DNA of 15,376 bases from NCBI GenBank assembly GCA_017453335.1, contig JAFTKI010000018.1, forward strand, positions 1 to 15,376, written 5' to 3'. The DNA is from Clostridia bacterium (GTDB lineage: Bacteria > Bacillota_A > Clostridia > Oscillospirales > CAG-272). This document shows, in pieces, positions 13,188 to 15,376 of the stretch. A model generated the notes under the pieces. The model was not told the origin of the DNA. It made no database searches and saw nothing but the letters and a program-made list of their open reading frames with translations. The position numbers and the translations under genes are program-made. Numbering within the stretch: position 1 is the stretch's first letter; each line of letters opens with the position of its first letter.

Positions 13188-14534
13188 ATGAAAAAGTCAT
13201 TCCGTAAAGAATTTAAACGCTTTGTATTCTCGTATACGGTCACCGATGCTCCCGAGCCCAGTCATTTCGAGCGGCACTGCCACCGTATCTACGAGCTTTT
13301 ATACGTTGTCAAGGGACGGGGCAGATACGTGGTGGACGGAACCGAATACCCATTGTGTGACAACACCCTGCTTTTGCTGCGTCCTTATGAATTTCATTAC
13401 GTTTGTCCCGATAAAAAGTATCCCTACGAACGCTATGTGTTTCATTTTGAGCGCGATGCACTCTTAGGAGCGGCAACCGATCTTTCGATGATCTCCGACT
13501 ATCAAAAAAGCACGAACGGAGTCTATTTTGATAAGGAAGGAATCGGCACAGAGATCGTGTCGGCTTTTGAAGAGGCAAAAACCTATTCTGCGAAGTTTGA
13601 GGATAAGACCGCCGAGGAATCCTTTATCCGCTTGACTCTCTCGCGTGTGCTACTGTTGCTGTCGCTTTCAAAGCCACAGGAGCCTGTTGTGAAGCAGGAA
13701 AATCTGATCGCCAACGTGATCGAATATCTGAATCTCAACATCAACCGCAGGATCTCGTTGGATGCGCTTGCACAGCACTTTTTCGTCAGCAAATATTATC
13801 TTTGCCATTCCTTCCGCAAGCATACAGGTGTTTCGGTATTCAGCTATATCAAAACCAAGCGGATCGCAATGGCACAGCAGCTCCTTGCAAACGGGGAGCC
13901 TGCCGCATCGGTTGCATATCAGGTCGGTTTTTCGGATTATTCTTCATTTTACAGAACCTATTGCAATCTGGTCGGCGTTCCGCCGGTACACCGAAGGACA
14001 AGCATGGAGAATCAGGGAGATCCGGGAGGAATGGAAATGAAAATCAGACGCGCAACCGCGGGAGAATTGCCGCAGATCATGGAGATCTACGCGAAGGCAA
14101 GGGAATATATGAAGCAAAACGGTAACCCCGATCAATGGAAGGATAATTATCCTCCCACCGAGCTGATACGGGAGGATATCGAACGGGAAAAATGCTATCT
14201 GTGCGTATCGATGGGGGAGATATACGGCGTTTTCTATTTCTGTGAGGAGGATGATCCTACCTATTCTTATATAGAGAACGGCAAATGGCTCAACGACAGT
14301 CCCTACGGTGTGATCCACCGCATCGCGGTGGCAAAGCACGGGAAGGGTGTTGCCTCCTTCTGCTTCGACTATGCACTGAGCCTGTGCGGAAATTTGAAGA
14401 TCGATACGCATGCCGAAAATCTTCCTATGCAAAAGGCACTTGCCAAAAACGGCTTTACCAGGTGCGGAACCATCTATCTGGAGGACGGCAGTCCAAGGAT
14501 CGCGTATCAAAAAAGCATGATTTATGCAAAATAA
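13188..14534 (+). CDS. AraC-family regulator fused in frame to a GNAT acetyltransferase
   Basis: This is a 448-residue continuous frame. Residues ~20-95 are a cupin-like sensing domain (HFERHCHRIYELLYVVKGRG, LLLRPYEFHYV). Residues ~172-268 are the AraC double helix-turn-helix (ISLDALAQHFFVSKYYLCHS; VAYQVGFSDYSSFYRTYCNL). From Met284 the chain is a complete GNAT domain (MKIRRATAGELPQIMEIYAK, IAVAKHGKGVASF as the acetyl-CoA loop, MQKALAKNGFTRCG near the end). The linker is VHRRTSMENQGDPGG. GGGAGG at 14024-14029 precedes ATG 14037 at normal spacing, so a free GNAT could also be made. The start is ATG 13188 after AGAGGG; GTG 13185 is possible. It probably activates the divergent operon upon binding a pathway sugar. 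The fusion may be ancient, or due to a recent indel. Confidence 0.8.
   Translation: MKKSFRKEFKRFVFSYTVTDAPEPSHFERHCHRIYELLYVVKGRGRYVVDGTEYPLCDNTLLLLRPYEFHYVCPDKKYPYERYVFHFERDALLGAATDLSMISDYQKSTNGVYFDKEGIGTEIVSAFEEAKTYSAKFEDKTAEESFIRLTLSRVLLLLSLSKPQEPVVKQENLIANVIEYLNLNINRRISLDALAQHFFVSKYYLCHSFRKHTGVSVFSYIKTKRIAMAQQLLANGEPAASVAYQVGFSDYSSFYRTYCNLVGVPPVHRRTSMENQGDPGGMEMKIRRATAGELPQIMEIYAKAREYMKQNGNPDQWKDNYPPTELIREDIEREKCYLCVSMGEIYGVFYFCEEDDPTYSYIENGKWLNDSPYGVIHRIAVAKHGKGVASFCFDYALSLCGNLKIDTHAENLPMQKALAKNGFTRCGTIYLEDGSPRIAYQKSMIYAK
14024..14039 (+). promoter_or_regulatory. internal ribosome binding site and start for a separate GNAT protein
   Basis: GGGAGG followed, seven bases after its core GGAGG (14025-14029), by ATG at 14037-14039, which begins MKIRRATAGELPQ, the natural N-terminus of a GNAT enzyme. 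The +1 frame ends in TGA at 14038-14040, overlapping this ATG as ATGA. That is the usual junction of two coupled genes and suggests the AraC and GNAT genes were once separate. Confidence 0.55.
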
Positions 14535-14550
14535 ATGCAAAAATATAAGC

Positions 14551-14588
14551 AAATGACCGTTCTGCGATGTATGTGGAACGGTCGTTTT
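14551..14588 (+). terminator. intrinsic terminator after the AraC-GNAT gene
   Basis: AAATGACCGTTC (14551-14562) pairs with GAACGGTCGTTT (14576-14587) over 12 positions with one G-U pair and a 13-base loop, ending in TTTT. It lies 16 bases after the stop codon. Confidence 0.7.
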
Positions 14589-14670
14589 CAGGTCAGAATG
14601 TTGTTAAAATGAACAAAAGGGAACCCTCTTTTTAGGTTTGTTTGTACATTCATCCAAAAAGTGAAAATAC

Positions 14671-14732
14671 GCCTTTTTTTATGAAAAAAAATCGAAAAAA
14701 GGCTTGACTTTTCGGGGGAAAGAGTGTATAAT
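14671..14732 (+). promoter_or_regulatory. argG: argG promoter with A-tract upstream element
   Basis: TTGACT (14704-14709), a 17-base spacer and TATAAT (14727-14732) form a near-consensus promoter. Immediately upstream, A-rich tracts (14684-14700), framed by GCCTTTTTT (14671-14679) and AAAAAAGGC (14695-14703), would act as an UP element or bent DNA. Transcription should begin near 14739. Confidence 0.8.
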
Positions 14733-14754
14733 TGGTGCATAAAATCAAAAAACG

Positions 14755-14772
14755 CATGAATAATTATGCAGG
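14755..14772 (+). promoter_or_regulatory. ARG-box-like operator (ArgR/AhrC) overlapping the argG ribosome site
   Basis: CATGAATAATTATGCAGG agrees at about 15 of 18 positions with the Bacillus ARG-box consensus as I recall it (CATGAATAAAAATKCAAK). It sits about 16 bases into the transcript and overlaps the GGAGG (14771-14775) of argG. Arginine-bound ArgR would be expected to repress here. A partner half-site may lie at TGCATAAAATCA (14737-14748). Confidence 0.6.
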
Positions 14773-14780
14773 AGGAAATT

Positions 14781-15376
14781 ATGAACAAGGAAAACATTAA
14801 AAAAGTTGTATTGGCTTATTCGGGCGGTCTGGATACATCCATTATCATCCCGTGGCTGAAGGAGAACTATAATAATTGTGAGGTTGTTGCGGTTTCGGGC
14901 AACGTCGGACAGGCTGACGAGCTTGAGGGCTTGGAGGAAAAGGCACTCAAAACGGGTGCATCCAAGCTGTATGTTCTGGACCTGACCGATGTATATGTGG
15001 ATGAATATATTATCCCCACCATGAAAGCCGGCGCCGTATACGAGGAATACCTGCTCGGTACCAGCCACGCACGTCCTTGCATTGCAAAGGCACTGGTTGA
15101 CATTGCAATCAAAGAGGGTGCCGATGCGATCTGCCACGGCTGCACCGGTAAGGGCAACGACCAGGTTCGTTTCGAGCTGACCATCAAGCGTTTCGCTCCC
15201 AATATGCCCATCATCGCTCCTTGGCGTGAGTGGGATATCAAATCCCGTGAGGAAGAGATCGAGTATGCAGAGGCTCACAACGTTCCTCTGAAGATCAACC
15301 GCGAGACCAACTACTCCAAGGACAAGAACCTGTGGCACCTTTCCCACGAGGGACTTGATCTGGAGGATACCGGAAA
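14781..15376 (+). CDS. argG: argininosuccinate synthase, N-terminal half (runs off the window)
   Basis: This partial frame of 198 codons begins [20 protein letters not shown], the ATP-binding SGGLDTS loop of argininosuccinate synthase. [50 protein letters not shown] (the aspartate/citrulline-binding GxTGKGNDQ), [14 protein letters not shown] and NLWHLSHEG follow in the expected order. The enzyme joins citrulline and aspartate with ATP to make argininosuccinate, the penultimate step of arginine synthesis, in the cytoplasm. GGAGG five bases before the ATG fixes the start. No stop occurs before the window ends; about half of a typical ~400-residue enzyme is present. It is unrelated to the neighbouring sugar operon. 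argH may lie downstream. Confidence 0.97.
   Translation, partial: MNKENIKKVVLAYSGGLDTSIIIPWLKENYNNCEVVAVSGNVGQADELEGLEEKALKTGASKLYVLDLTDVYVDEYIIPTMKAGAVYEEYLLGTSHARPCIAKALVDIAIKEGADAICHGCTGKGNDQVRFELTIKRFAPNMPIIAPWREWDIKSREEEIEYAEAHNVPLKINRETNYSKDKNLWHLSHEGLDLEDTG

Noticed and set aside
14671..14703. GCCTTTTTT/AAAAAAGGC inverted repeat as a terminator
   Set aside because: The stem is almost all A-T with only three G-C pairs, and it abuts the argG -35; an upstream A-tract element fits better.

Overview
The window looks like a contig piece from an uncultured gut Clostridia-type Bacillota, probably of the Oscillospirales or Christensenellales kind. This rests on strong GGAGG-type Shine-Dalgarno sites, two cargo proteins of the SipW/TasA type, a palindromic MITE of the kind scattered through gut Clostridia, and an ArgR-like operator before argG. 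No rRNA, tRNA, CRISPR array or complete insertion sequence was seen. The species cannot be named from the sequence alone.

Left region (1-4753, + strand). A structured 220-base leader carries a tiny ORF with a nine-G run. It is followed by a 949-residue secreted protein with a SipW-type signal, a TasA/camelysin-like domain and a long beta-helix. Two strong hairpins separate it from a second, smaller SipW-type protein (TTG start). That gene overlaps, by ATGA, a short, apparently eroded gene that combines an integrase-like N-terminal segment with a Cys-rich ribbon. A separately promoted small PH-like protein follows. The SipW peptidase itself is not in the window.

Middle region (4754-6930). A 510-base stretch without genes holds a terminator, a MITE-like palindrome of about 130 bp, more hairpins and a good promoter. 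That promoter drives a DUF2752 membrane protein whose frame breaks exactly at A AAA AAG, a classic -1 slippery heptamer; the -1 frame restores the family's C-terminus. A terminator ends only 13 bases before the next start codon, that of a GT4 glycosyltransferase. A perfect-stem terminator then separates this convergent gene from the next operon.

Catabolic operon (6931-13080, - strand). Six tightly packed genes are read right to left: two xylose-isomerase-like TIM barrels, two Gfo/Idh/MocA dehydrogenases, an SDR close to the Bacillus D-mannonate oxidoreductase type, and a cytoplasmic protein of the neutral-ceramidase fold. I infer a carbohydrate or cyclitol catabolic pathway, possibly running through oxidised (3-keto) sugar intermediates, ending in reduction of a keto-acid sugar. 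The substrate is unknown and no transporter is present.

Right region (13040-15376, + strand). A divergent promoter region with inverted repeats separates the operon from its likely regulator, an AraC-type protein whose reading frame continues into a complete GNAT acetyltransferase. The junction carries an internal ribosome binding site. After a terminator, argG begins behind a near-consensus promoter and an ARG-box-like operator, and runs off the end of the window.
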